This document shows positions 40,001 to 50,200 of a DNA stretch of 64,000 nucleotides, one piece after another. A program made the position numbers and the translations under genes. Below the pieces are notes generated by a model, which saw only the letters and a program-made list of their open reading frames with translations, was not told the DNA's origin and made no database searches. The stretch is taken from NCBI GenBank assembly GCA_035771175.1, contig CM069593.1, positions 3,094,461 through 3,158,460 on the forward strand, written 5' to 3'. Positions within the stretch are counted from its first letter, which is position 1. Every line of letters begins with the position of its first letter. The stretch comes from Paratinospora sagittata. Taxonomy: Eukaryota > Streptophyta > Magnoliopsida > Ranunculales > Menispermaceae.

Positions 40001-41046
40001 CGACAGCTGATCACTGCGTCTTCATCAAGAAATTCTCTGATGGTGATTTTATTATTCTTTTACTTTATGTTGATGATATGTTAATTGTAGGCCAAGATAT
40101 CGGCAAGATTAACCAGTTGAATAAAGAGTTGAGCAAGTCCTTTGCAATGAAAGACTTAGGACCCGCAAAGCAAATCCTTGGCATGAAGATAGTTCGTGAC
40201 AGGAAGAACAAGAGACTTTGGCTATCTCAAGAGAAGTATATTGAGAAAGTTTTAGAGCGGTTCAACATGAGCAAAGCTAAACCTAAACCTGTTAGTTCTC
40301 TACTGGCAAGCCACTTCAAGCTTAATTCGAGCCAGTGTCCTTCAAGCGAGAAGGATAAATCAGAGATAAGTAATGTGCCATATGCATCGGTAGTTGGCAG
40401 TCTAATGTACGCTATGGTATGGACCAGACCAGACATTGCTCATGCTGTTGGTGTTGTGAGTCGATTTCTATCAAATCCTGGAAAGGAACATTGGACAGCA
40501 GTCAAATGGATACTCAAGTATCTTAGAGGTACTTCTAGTCATTGTTTATGTTTTGGTAATGGTAAATCTGTATTAGAAGGATTTACAGATTCAGATATGG
40601 CTGGCGACGTGGATACGAGAAAGTCGATATCTGGGTACCTAATAACCTTTGCAGGGGGAGCTGTCTCATGGCAATCACGATTACAGAAGTGTATTGCTTT
40701 AAGTACCACAGAAGCAGAGTACATAGCAATCACTGAAGGTTGTAAGGAGATCTTGTGGATGAAAAAGTTCTTACAAGAATTGCATCAGAACCAAGAAAAT
40801 TATGTTCTTTATTGCGACAGTCAGAGCGCGATTCACCTCAGCAAGAACTCAACCTTCCACTCAAGGTCCAAGCACATCGACGTGAGATATCATTGGATTC
40901 GTGATGTGCTGGAAAATAAACTGCTGCAAGTTGAGAAGATCCACACTAATGACAACAGGGCAGATATGATGACGAAGTCCCTGACCAGAGAAAAGCTTGC
41001 TATCTGCAGAGAGATTGCCGGTGTGGAGGAGCCCAGTTCCACATGA
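37031..41046 (+). pseudogene. Copia gag-pol polyprotein, lightly disrupted
   Basis: Gag starts MEESTGNMNTGNMIRLTAFN. A TAG at 37334 interrupts it before QKLETMYARTTVQNKANLIR. A frameshift near 37720-37740 precedes the CCHC knuckle CHHCGKPGHFIREC and protease WIVDSGASYHVTSR, which is followed by TGA at 38008. Pre-integrase ELWHKRLGHMSEKG and integrase follow, with TAG at 38662. From 38668 the frame is open for 792 codons: integrase end HNGVAVRMNRTI, RT LDVKTAFLHGDLDEEIYME and [13 protein letters not shown], catalytic LLYVDDMLIVG, RNase H SDMAGDVDTRKSISGYL and STTEAEYIA. The stop is at 41044. Three stops and one frameshift make it inactive, but it is otherwise near complete. Confidence 0.92.
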
Positions 41047-41062
41047 GGTGGAGGGGGAGATT

Positions 41063-41700
41063 TGATGGTCCACTCATGATTTCACGTGGGCTGGTAGGTG
41101 GCCAACATTTTGAGAATGAATTCAAAATGGGCGGCTGCATTCAAAAGGTGATCGACTGACCATTTGGAGGTTGTAAAGTTAGAAAAGAAAAGGTTCATGA
41201 GGAGAATTTGATGAAATTGATGAGAGTTTTGAGATCATGTCTATCTCTATTTTTCCTGTTTCTATGTATTTTATATTTTATTCGCTTTTGATTTTTATTT
41301 TTTCAGTGTTATATATAAATGTATAGATAAAGCATTCAATCTCTCTAACATTATTTTCTTCCAGGTAGAAAGAATAGAGATCATCAGTGCTATATGAACT
41401 TAGTATAAGGATTAAGGATCAAGTCCCTTTCGTGACCAGAGATCTGATCCAAACACGCCATCTATGAAGAACAGAGTAGCTAGAGCGATAGAAGGAACCG
41501 CCATGAAAATGGCAATGAAGCTATCTAGTCCTGATATTACGGGACAACCAGCTTTGTGACAAGTTTTGAAGGGGTTTTCTACTCTTCTTAAGCCATTTCC
41601 TATTTTGTTTATCGTATTCTTCCGATTGTTTGTTTTGCTTCTACTTATCTGGTTTTACACTTTTAATTTTGTAACATTTTTTTGGATTTGATGATGGTTA
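41063..41700 (+). other. Sequence downstream of the second copia element
   Basis: The first 130 bp or so may be the start of a related but different LTR. A splice-like TTTTCTTCCAG near 41354-41364 precedes a stretch with one open frame, MKNRVARAIEGTAMKMAMKL plus a dozen residues, from 41463. I do not recognise the peptide and do not call it a gene. Confidence 0.3.
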
Positions 41701-41702
41701 TG

Positions 41703-41900
41703 TATAGTTTTTGAATTCAATCTATTTTTTATGGTTGATCTACTTAGTTTATTCTTCTATTGTAGTCAAAGGACATTTTTGAACGTTCAACACCATCTTG
41801 TTATAGTTTTTGAATTCAATCTATTTTTTATGGTTGATCTACTTAGTTTACTCTTCTATTGTAGTCAAAGGACATTTTTGAAGATTCAACACGATTTTGT
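41703..41900 (+). repeat. Tandem duplication, 99-bp unit, two copies
   Basis: TATAGTTTTTGAATTCAATC starts at 41703 and again at 41802. The units are nearly identical through TTTTTTATGGTTGATCTAC, TTCTATTGTAGTCAAAGGAC and ATTTTTGAA. It is non-coding and of recent local origin. Confidence 0.9.
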
Positions 41901-42426
41901 TTATCTTTTCTTACATGTGTTTCTTCATAAATCTGCTATTGTTCTTATATTATGGGATTATCTTTACTATTTTGTATTAAATATTGATCTTCATTTTGTA
42001 GCTGTATTTATATAGGAAACCTTGAAATCAGGGATTAAAAGTAATGAAGACTATTGAAAATACATGAATGGAAATAGAACTTTGTAATCTAAAAACTCGA
42101 GAACGTTGAAATTATAAGTCAATCTGTTTAGTTGTTTGTTTTTCAATTTTGTTCTCATTTTTTGTTGAACTCATTCACATGAAAGCAGCTCTACTATATA
42201 TTACAAATTATGTTACCTAGACTCTTTTATTTTGGCCCTACGTACTCGTGTCCGACACTTTAGATTTTGGAATATTATTAAGTGTATTCTCTAATGGAAA
42301 GAAAAGAAAGCAAGAAAGAAGATAATGACTAATAGGTGACAGTTCACTTAAGGGAATAAAAGGGACAATAAGCGAGTTTGAAGGAAAAAAGAAGAAGAAA
42401 ATATAGTTTAGTCTTCATGGTGAACA

Positions 42427-43492
42427 ATGTTGTCAAGGCGTCACCTAGGCCATTATGGGGGAGAATAGCCTCGGCAGTTTGGGCAGTCAAAGGGGGGTTT
42501 AAAAAATTTTCGAAGAGTTGAAGGTGTCCATAGATGAAGATAGAAAACTATAAGGGTTTATCTATAAATATGTCTTTTATTTAATATAAAAGGATTTGAA
42601 TGGGAAACCCTTGAGCCCTAACCCATTGCTATGTTGTCTAACGATTCTTTGGTCATTCTCCAATGACATTGTCTACTCCCGACCATCTCCGACGATATTG
42701 CTGACGGCTTCTCCAGCTTTCAGTAATCTCTTCGGCATCGTAAAATCTTCTTTCTTTCTTTTTTTCTTTATCGTTCTTTTAATCGCATTCGAAGCTCTAA
42801 CATAGCTTCAAAAAGACTTTTCCAAAGCTAAATTTTTTTTCCAAAGCGAAGGACAAATCTAGCGAAGCTTCCATTGCCCCCCGGTGATTTGGTTTTTGTC
42901 GATAAGGTTTTTTTTTTCCTTTTTTTTTGTCCACTATAGTTTTATATTTTTGATTTTTTTCATTTTCAATTTCGATTTCTCTTCATTTTCAATTTTGATT
43001 ACTTGATTTTTTTCTTTTTTTTTGGTCCATTAAATAATCAAACCAAAAAATTGAGTTTCGAACCTCTACCACTGTTGTTTGGTAGTAGCAAAGAGTTCTT
43101 TTTCTTTAATCCTTTTTTTGTCTTTTTGTTGGCATTGTTTGTCTCTACTTTTCATTGAATTATATAATTTTTTGTATATCAACTTTTGAGCATTTGAAGT
43201 AGAGCCTTTGTTAATTTTGTGTTGGCTGTGAGGGGTTGTGTGCAAGTGAGGTATATTTTATTTTATTTTCCTCTTTTTAAGTAACTTCAATTACTTTCAT
43301 TGACTAAGTTAGAAAAAGTGTTTTTTTTGTTATACAATTTTAAATAAAATGTCAAATATAAAGATATAAATAAATGTATATAAATATTATATGAATATGT
43401 GTGTGTGTTGAGAGAGAGAGACCTATAAATAAATATTTTATATGCCGCCTAACTTAAATATGGTATATCGCCTTACTGCCTTGACAACACTT
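42427..43492. mobile_element. MULE-like non-autonomous DNA transposon
   Basis: A 1066-bp element with terminal inverted repeats: ATGTTGTCAAGGCGTCACC at the left; the right-end complement is AAGTGTTGTCAAGGCAGTAA (core TGTTGTCAAGGC perfect). It is flanked by a 10-bp duplication ATGGTGAACA at 42417-42426 and 43493-43502. A 9-10 bp duplication suits Mutator-like elements. No transposase is seen. A related, more decayed copy lies at 52610-53138. Confidence 0.75.
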
Positions 43493-43502
43493 ATGGTGAA
43501 CA

Positions 43503-44260
43503 TAACATTGTCCAAGTACTTAAATCTAAGTTTCGAGACATTTTTCAACCAAGTCCATGTATCCTGAAATTTGAAAATGAACAAGTCAGAACTCTAGATA
43601 TGTACTCATATCCGCCGCCCATACGTGAGCTCTTGTATCATAGATTACGAATATAGGACACTAAACTGCCTTGGTGTGACTGTTCACTTTTGAGTTTTGT
43701 TTTCTAAAAGTTTGCATTCTAATAGAGTAAAAATACAGAGCAAATTGCAATTTATTTTGTAGATGAATTAGGACTTGTTCAACATACTGAAATCCACAAT
43801 TGCAAATACCTACGGGTGGTTCTACTCCGACCTGCTAATGTGTGTGAACTTCATCCACTTTCTTTTTTTCACCCTTATAAAATTAACTGTTACTTTACTG
43901 CTCCCAAATAGCATTTCAAAAATACCGTTCTTTTTGCGGCCCCCTCTTCTTGCTTTGCTTTTTCTTGTTCTTTAACATTACCTGCTGTAAATCTTTTCCT
44001 CCTTTCTTCTTTCTTTCTTCCTCTTCTTCACTTGTAACTTCTTCTAGTTGCTAATTCTTCCTCTTTCTTTTTTATTTGCTTTTTTTATTCTTGTTTTTAT
44101 CTGGTTGACCGGATGAAATTGGACTACTCGATTTACTCCGAGTGGTCCGAACAAGAAGCCTTTTGATCAACAGAGGGGCTGAACCAGGAGGCTTGCTTAA
44201 GCTCCTCCAATTTCCTTTTTTTTTTCTTCTTCTTTGAGTTGTTTAATTTATCTTGTGAAA
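43503..44260. other. Intergenic, no gene seen
   Basis: T- and CT-rich sequence. No element or gene that I can define. Confidence 0.4.
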
Positions 44261-44261
44261 T

Positions 44262-44334
44262 ATACAACAGCGGTTTTTGAAAACCGTTGTTATACGTGTA
44301 ATAAAAATAGTGTTTTCTTATAAGTTGTTCAATC
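44262..44334 (-). repeat. CACTA-like terminal hairpin motif
   Basis: ACAACAGCGGTTTTTG and AAAACCGTTGTTAT form a near-perfect inverted repeat. It is followed by GTGTTTTCTTATAAG, whose complement CTTATAAGAAAACAC resembles the CACTATAAGAAAA start of CACTA transposons. The same AACAGCGGTTT core recurs in the array at 45965-46845. Assignment to a CACTA element is inference. Confidence 0.45.
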
Positions 44335-44465
44335 GTTCCATATGTAACGATTATGATGTTTTGGGGGTTTATGCTTCTGAGACTTGTTCGTCGTTTTTAT
44401 TTCATATTTTAGAGTTTTTGTTTAGCTATGAGATAACGTAATCCTCTTTTCTGTTTTCTTTACAG

Positions 44466-44535
44466 GACATTTTTGGAGCTCAAGCTCAAGATCATGTTGC
44501 AGGAAAGCTTATACTTGATTATGCAGCAACGTCAG
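44466..44535 (+). other. Exon-like ORF segment, unidentified
   Basis: Between an acceptor-like TTTACAG and a donor-like GGTAAAAT, one frame reads DIFGAQAQDHVAGKLILDYA. It is open and exon-like, and in frame with the petC-like stretch that follows if spliced. I do not recognise it. It might be part of a chimeric captured transcript or chance. Confidence 0.3.
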
Positions 44536-44681
44536 GTAAAATATAAATAATATAAGATATTTTGTCCATTAATATTCTCAGGCCTTTTAACTTTGTGATA
44601 GTTCAATACTTATTTTTATTCTCACTAGGTTGATGGGCACGTTAAATGCATGTTTTCATTGGGTTTTGGTTCTTCTCTGTA

Positions 44682-44890
44682 GATTTGCGCAAGAAGATTG
44701 TGTTCTCTTCAAGAATCCATTTGGTTTGGAAGAAGGGCATGATGATCACATGCCAGGCAACAAGCATTCTGGCTGATGATAGGGTGCCTGATATAGGCAA
44801 GAGGCAGCTCATGAATTTACTTCATGTTCCTTTTTCAATTGGATTCATGCTTCTCTGCTCCACATGGGTTAGTTTTTTTTTCCCGTGTGT
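44682..44890 (+). pseudogene. petC: Fragment of petC (Rieske Fe-S protein precursor)
   Basis: One frame reads RKKIVFSSRIHLVWKKGMMI, then TCQATSILADDRVPDIGKRQ, LMNLL, IGFMLL and SFFFP. Plant petC precursors have MKLTCQATSIPAD..VPD..KR..LNLLLLGA..LPTGYMLVPY..FFVPP at the end of the transit peptide and in the membrane anchor. The match covers only this N-terminal exon region. The membrane-anchor part is garbled (the LLLGA..LPT block is replaced) and the Rieske domain with its CTHLGC and CPCHGS motifs is absent. This is therefore a truncated, non-functional copy of the nuclear gene for the chloroplast cytochrome b6f subunit. Confidence 0.72.
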
Positions 44891-44947
44891 TATAAGCTGA
44901 ATTTTTTTTTTTATTTTCTTGGGGCATTTATCTATGAGATTTTCTTA

Positions 44948-45289
44948 GGATTTGTTTGATAGGTAAAAAAATTATTATTTTTTAATATTTTTTCGAGAAA
45001 GTGGAAAATTTTCTGGAGAAAATTTTTCTTTAATACCTTTATTTTCTCACTTATCAAGATAAGAAAATACAATTTTCTCATAAAAATATTTTTAGTGTTT
45101 AATTATAATCATGTTTATATTTAATGAAACTACTTATTTTTTATTTTCTTCGCATCGTATTAAGTGTAAAATATTTTTTGCAATCAAACAATCCTGAGTA
45201 CATTTTTTAGAAAAATTTGCTTGAGAAGTTAATTCTCAAGGAAAGTACATTTTCTTGAGAAAAGGTTTCTCAACTATCAAACAGGCCCC
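44948..45289. mobile_element. Tourist-like MITE
   Basis: A 342-bp element flanked by TTA (44945-44947 and 45290-45292). The left end is GGATTTGTTTGATAGG. The right-end complement is GGGGCCTGTTTGATAGTTG. The interior is rich in imperfect TTTTCTCGAGAAAA-like segments. Form and duplication fit a PIF/Harbinger-derived MITE. Confidence 0.65.
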
Positions 45290-45964
45290 TTAATTCTTAG
45301 TTAGGAAAATGGGCCAATTGGTTTTTTCTTTTATTTTTTTGGAAAAAAGAAAAGAAAATGAGAGATAATATATCATGTTCTACTTAGTCTTTTGGGAAAA
45401 TTTCTCTACTAAGTTTCTGAAATTGGGAGTTAATTAGTTGAGGGGGGTCATTCCTAGTCTTTTGAGAACAACATTTGGTCATAATTCAATTCATCTTCAC
45501 TGATGTAGTTCGACCAATGCTCAAGTAACTTTCTAATCTGTGTTTATGAAATAAAATAAAGAAGAAAAAAAAACTAAAAGTGTTTACGGCCAATTTGAGG
45601 TTCCTTGGGTCATCTCTTGTGTTTACTCTAAATTTAACATGCGTGGGCAAGTATTTAAAATTTTAATCTCTTTCGTTTAGACTTCCATTTATTTTTTGTT
45701 GCTACTTGTAAAAAGGCCATATTTGCCATGAAGGGAGGCCTTGGTTCTTTTTTGTCATTGGAAAGAGAATGAAGCTTATGCGTCATCTTCTGTGAGGGCT
45801 TTGAGCAGGTTTAAATGTGTTTTTTTTTAATTGGAATTTCCTCTGTTGGTGTTATTGTGTTAAAAGAAGGAAGTGTGGGGGGGACGTTTTTCTTAAAAAT
45901 CAAGCAAGATGCAAGGTCTATATAACACATTGTAAAACACTTGTTTTTTTGGTCTCTGATAGGC

Positions 45965-46845
45965 TTTAACAGCGTGTTTACTTGGTATATGTTTTACAAG
46001 CGTTTAGATGTATGTCTTAACAGAGGTATCACGGGTTTTATGTTTTAACAGTGGTTTCATGGATAATGTGTGGTTAATTTGTAACAAGTGGTTTAATATT
46101 TGACCTTTAACAGCTGTTAATGTTTAAGAGCGGTTTCGGGTTAACTCCTGTGTTTTTTGTTATGCAGTTTTTTATTTAAATTTTAACAGGGGCTACATGG
46201 TTAACTCTTCGGAAGCCTGTTTGACAGCGGCACTGGGTTCAACATTGAAGGGCCATTTTTTTTGGAGTTCTAATTATTTTTAACAAGGGTTCTGTGGGCT
46301 TTGTAAACAACGATACTCTGGAATCTTAGACAGCGGTTTTTATTTTACAGGGGTTTGTTGTTTGATCTTTAACCTGTCTTTTTATATAATTTTTTAGAGC
46401 AGTTTATTTCTCAAGATTAAGCGGTGTCCTCTTTTTTTTTCAATTTTAGTAGTCGTTTCATGTAGTTAACAGCGGTTTTGTTTGATATGTTTTAACAGCT
46501 GTTTCTTGAATGGGTTTTTAACGGGGATATGCCATGCATATTCTCAAACGGTTTCCGAACAAACAGTGTGTTGGGGAACCAACTTATTAACAGCGGTTTC
46601 CTTTGCTAGATGTAACAATGGTTAATAACCTAACTTATTAACAGCAGTTTACCTGGTGAGATTCAACAGCGATCTATCATTTATATTTTAAGAGCGGTTT
46701 CTGGACCTACCTTCGAACAGGGGTTATTTTGGTCAAATTTAACAGCAGCAGTCTTCGCTACATTTCAGGACGGTTTGGTTAATTATTATTAATGGCGGTT
46801 CCGGTTACATTCACAGCAGTTTTTATGTTCAATTTTAACGATCCA
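45965..46845 (+). repeat. Array of degenerate AACAGCGGTTT motifs
   Basis: About 20-25 variants of (T)TTAACAGCGGTTT in 880 bp, nearly all in the same orientation and spaced 25-45 bp: TTAACAGTGGTTTCA, AAGAGCGGTTTCGG, TTAACAGCGGTTTTG, TTAACAGCTGTTTC, TTAACAGCGGTTTCC, TTAACAGCAGTTTA, AAGAGCGGTTTCTGG, ACAGCAGTTTTT and others. Spacer sequence is not repeated, so this is not an ordinary tandem satellite. Subterminal transposase-binding arrays of CACTA-type elements look like this. Confidence 0.8.
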
Positions 46846-46849
46846 ACTC

Positions 46850-47229
46850 CTCCCAACACAAAACTCTACTTCTAGTTTGCTGACTTCTGAGTCTGTAACT
46901 TATAACTGAAATTATCAATATTTAATAATTTTTTTCTCCTTTATACAAGTTCGAATAGCTTGTATTTGGAAGTAGTACCTGACAACTATTAGCAACAAAA
47001 AAAACTAGAACAAAACTACGACAGAGTAGATGACGTTAAAGGAGCACAGTAGTAAAGAACGACCATACTCGAATGACACATTTTTAAAAAGCCAAAGAAC
47101 CCTAAAGAATTCTACAAACATTTAACCAGTTTTTCCTCTGGTCAGTGTAATCACAACAAACAAAAGAGAGTTCTCACAACTAAATGGGCAGCAATCTAAA
47201 ACTACTAAAACCGAGCAATGAGAAAGATC
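46850..47229 (-). other. 3-prime UTR region of the CCCH/KH gene
   Basis: Sequence downstream of the minus-strand stop at 47230. I did not locate a certain polyadenylation site. Confidence 0.4.
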
Positions 47230-50200
47230 TCATACTCCTGCTGGCTTCCGCAGTTCACCTGCACCATGTGCAAAATGACATCGATCGCCAAATGTGCACG
47301 AACCCTTTGCAAAGTTATCACACAGCTTCGTCTTGAAGTTGTTGGCTCCAGCTGCTGGTGCTGCTCCTCCAGAGTTCTTCATAGCCCCAGCTGCTGCGCC
47401 AACATTTACAATTAGCTCCCTGACCATCGCACTAGCTTGCTTGATCTGATCAAATGTCCCTTCAAGCTCAATGTTCCGAAGGTTAGGATCTGATTCATGC
47501 TCCCTTATTGCAAGCTTAGCACCTGTTAGGCGACATATCTGCTTTGAGTTCACACCACCCTTGCCTATTATTGCTCCGGCTAGTGAGGCATCTACGCTGA
47601 TCTTAGCAGTTGCCGATGCACCAAAACTAGCTGCTGCTGAAAGTCCTGGTGGAGGTGGTTCAATTCTCCCAGGCATCCTTCCACCACCTAGTGCACCACT
47701 CATTGCACGAGGATCTTCATGTGATGGAGTTATGGGCATACCGAGTTCTCTTTCACCATGGGCAAAATGGCATCTGTCACCAAATTTACACCCCTCAGAA
47801 GAACTATATTTGTTGCAAAGGCGAGATTTAACACCTGGTGTAGATGAGGTATCATGCATGGGTGGTGGTGGAATATGTGGATTTCTTGCAGGGAGAGATG
47901 TATTTACTCCCAAGTTGGTCATCTGTGCCACTGCATTTAGACCCCCGGGAACGTAATGCAGGAAGTGGCAGCCCTCACCAAATGGGCACCCAGCAGTGCT
48001 GCAACCATGAAACATGAGACATCAAAACCAAATACCAAAAACAATTGCAATACAAATACAAAACAGAAAAATGAAGGAATAAGAACAATTTGAGAAAGTG
48101 TTTTAAGAATTTTTCAATGAAGATCAACAGGAATTAAAATTGATAAAGCGAAAGGATATGCAGAACAAGGAATGTATATATGCAGTTCCCTTGAATCTAA
48201 AAATTCCCAATACCACAATCCACGAGGAATATTGCAATGTAAGGCTTTAGCTCACGTGACATCTATTATGAGAATTTTTAGCAACAATTTTTTCACTAAG
48301 CATTAATGTGCCAATTTTATTAAAATAAATTAAACATGACCATGGTTAGAAAGAAACAACAGCATAGCAACATATTATTAACAAATTAAACATTCTTTCT
48401 ATAGAACTTCTAATTCAATACTGTATATAGTACATTTATTTTGGTTGAACAATGATTTTTTAAAAAATTACAAGTTGATTCTGAAAATAAACAAGTGTTT
48501 CTAGCCCTGACCAATTCATTTGTCAAAAAGAACAGATAAAATGCGAAAAATGTTTCAGACTATTTTTTTAGCATCATGAAAGTGATATTGGAAATTAGCT
48601 AGTTAACAATTGAAAAGTGCGGAAATAATAAACAGTAGAACAGAATATAGGCTTAATAATGGACACAACCCTGTCCAAGTACCCAGATCTAAGTTATTTT
48701 GACACTTATAGCCGAGTATCTCTAGATGTTTAATTGTATTCAACACCCATACCCAAGTCTAGGTAGCATAATTTGACCTCTACTTTCATTAAAAGTATAT
48801 TTGATATACTCAATGGTAGTCCAACTAATTCTCTTGAAACCTACAATCTAAAGTCAATCTTTAAACTTCTATTTAGCTTTTTCTCATGATTAAATTTCAT
48901 CAATTACGCTATGTGATAAAAACATAACACCCACCATGAAACGTCCTAAATATGTTTAGCTAATTCATCCATAACAAGTGTAAAGTGATGAGGACTTGAG
49001 GTTGATCTTTAACATAAACATATTGCAATTGAGAACTTACTAGTTTTTTGTACAACTGATTTAAAATGGGCATCACTCCATCATACATATCCTATATCAA
49101 ACCATTGTACCAATGCACAAATGATTTTTTTTCCTCAAAAATTATAGGCCTTCTATAAATCAATAAAAATTGTATGAATTTCTTTCTTTTTCTCCTCGTA
49201 CCCCTACATCAGCTTCTTCTTATGTAAATAACTTCCTTAGTTGATCTCTCATGAATAAATCCAATATTATTTTTACTCCACATAAATCCTACTCAATTTT
49301 TTGATACTCTTTAACAACTTTTATTTTCATATATAGCTATTAAAATGTTTTCCTCCAATCATTAGGATTTTTTTTAGATAAGTTACAACTATTATATTAA
49401 ACAATTTGATGAACCATAATACTCCACCTTCTCCTAAAACCTTCCAGACCAAAAAGCAAATACCATCTAGTATATTCTCCTCTCTTAATCCAATATCCAT
49501 TGATTCAAGCATATATTCTAACCACTCAAAGGTAAAACCCCTAACTCTACCTAGGGCTATGCAAAAAAAATCTGAAAACCTCAAAACACAAGCCAACCCA
49601 ACTTGAGTCCAATCCAACTTGAGTTGGATCAATCAAGTTTATTACCCATTGTAGGGCAGGTCGAGCTCCAAAAATAGAAACCCAATTAATATGGGACCAA
49701 TGGGAAAGGAGGAGTTGTTGGGACTAAAGGAGAATTTGGTTCCATAGGTTGCAGGAGGAAGGGGGTCTCCCCCTCTATAAAAACCCGACAAATCCTCCCT
49801 TTTTCTCAACCTTAGGCTTTAGCTTTATGTATGGGGTTTCTCTACTAAAAAGTCCCTTAGAGGAAATTTGTTATTCCGATATTGTTTTAACTATGTTGTT
49901 TAGTCTATATAAGTTAATTATTGTATCTCCACGTTCATTATTGTACAAGGGGAGTCTTATAGTTAAGATATTTAATAGTTGCTGCAGAAGGTTGGGTTTG
50001 TAGGTTAAACACAAACTCAAGCCACCCAATCCGACTACTAAGTCCGTCAAGTAGTTATTAATTTAATATTAGTTCAAGGTGTATTCAGGTAAAAAATTTC
50101 TTTGCCAAATAACGTCAAGTCCGATAGATTTACAAGCAAGCCCCAACCTGACCAAACTTGTGCACAGCCCAAGATCTACCCCATTCATTCACCAAATGGT

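Larger units (their letters stand above)
36224..41062 (+). mobile_element. Second Ty1/copia element, 3-prime LTR not matching
   Basis: 5-prime LTR region, tRNA-iMet primer site, repeat-rich leader, near-complete gag-pol and a purine tract GGTGGAGGGGGAGA (41047-41060) lie in the right order. The sequence after the purine tract starts TGATGGTCCACTCATG and shares only a short GGCTGG..GGCCAACA segment with the 5-prime LTR. A normal pair of matching LTRs is not present. No target duplication was found. Confidence 0.85.

Noticed and set aside
41463..41560. Short open frame MKNRVARAIEGT... after a splice-like site
   Set aside because: Unrecognised. Its phase does not agree with the exon-like segment at 44466 in the petC-like frame.
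47471..47956. 161-codon open frame on the plus strand
   Set aside because: It is antisense to the long last exon of the CCCH/KH gene, whose minus-strand product has clear domains.
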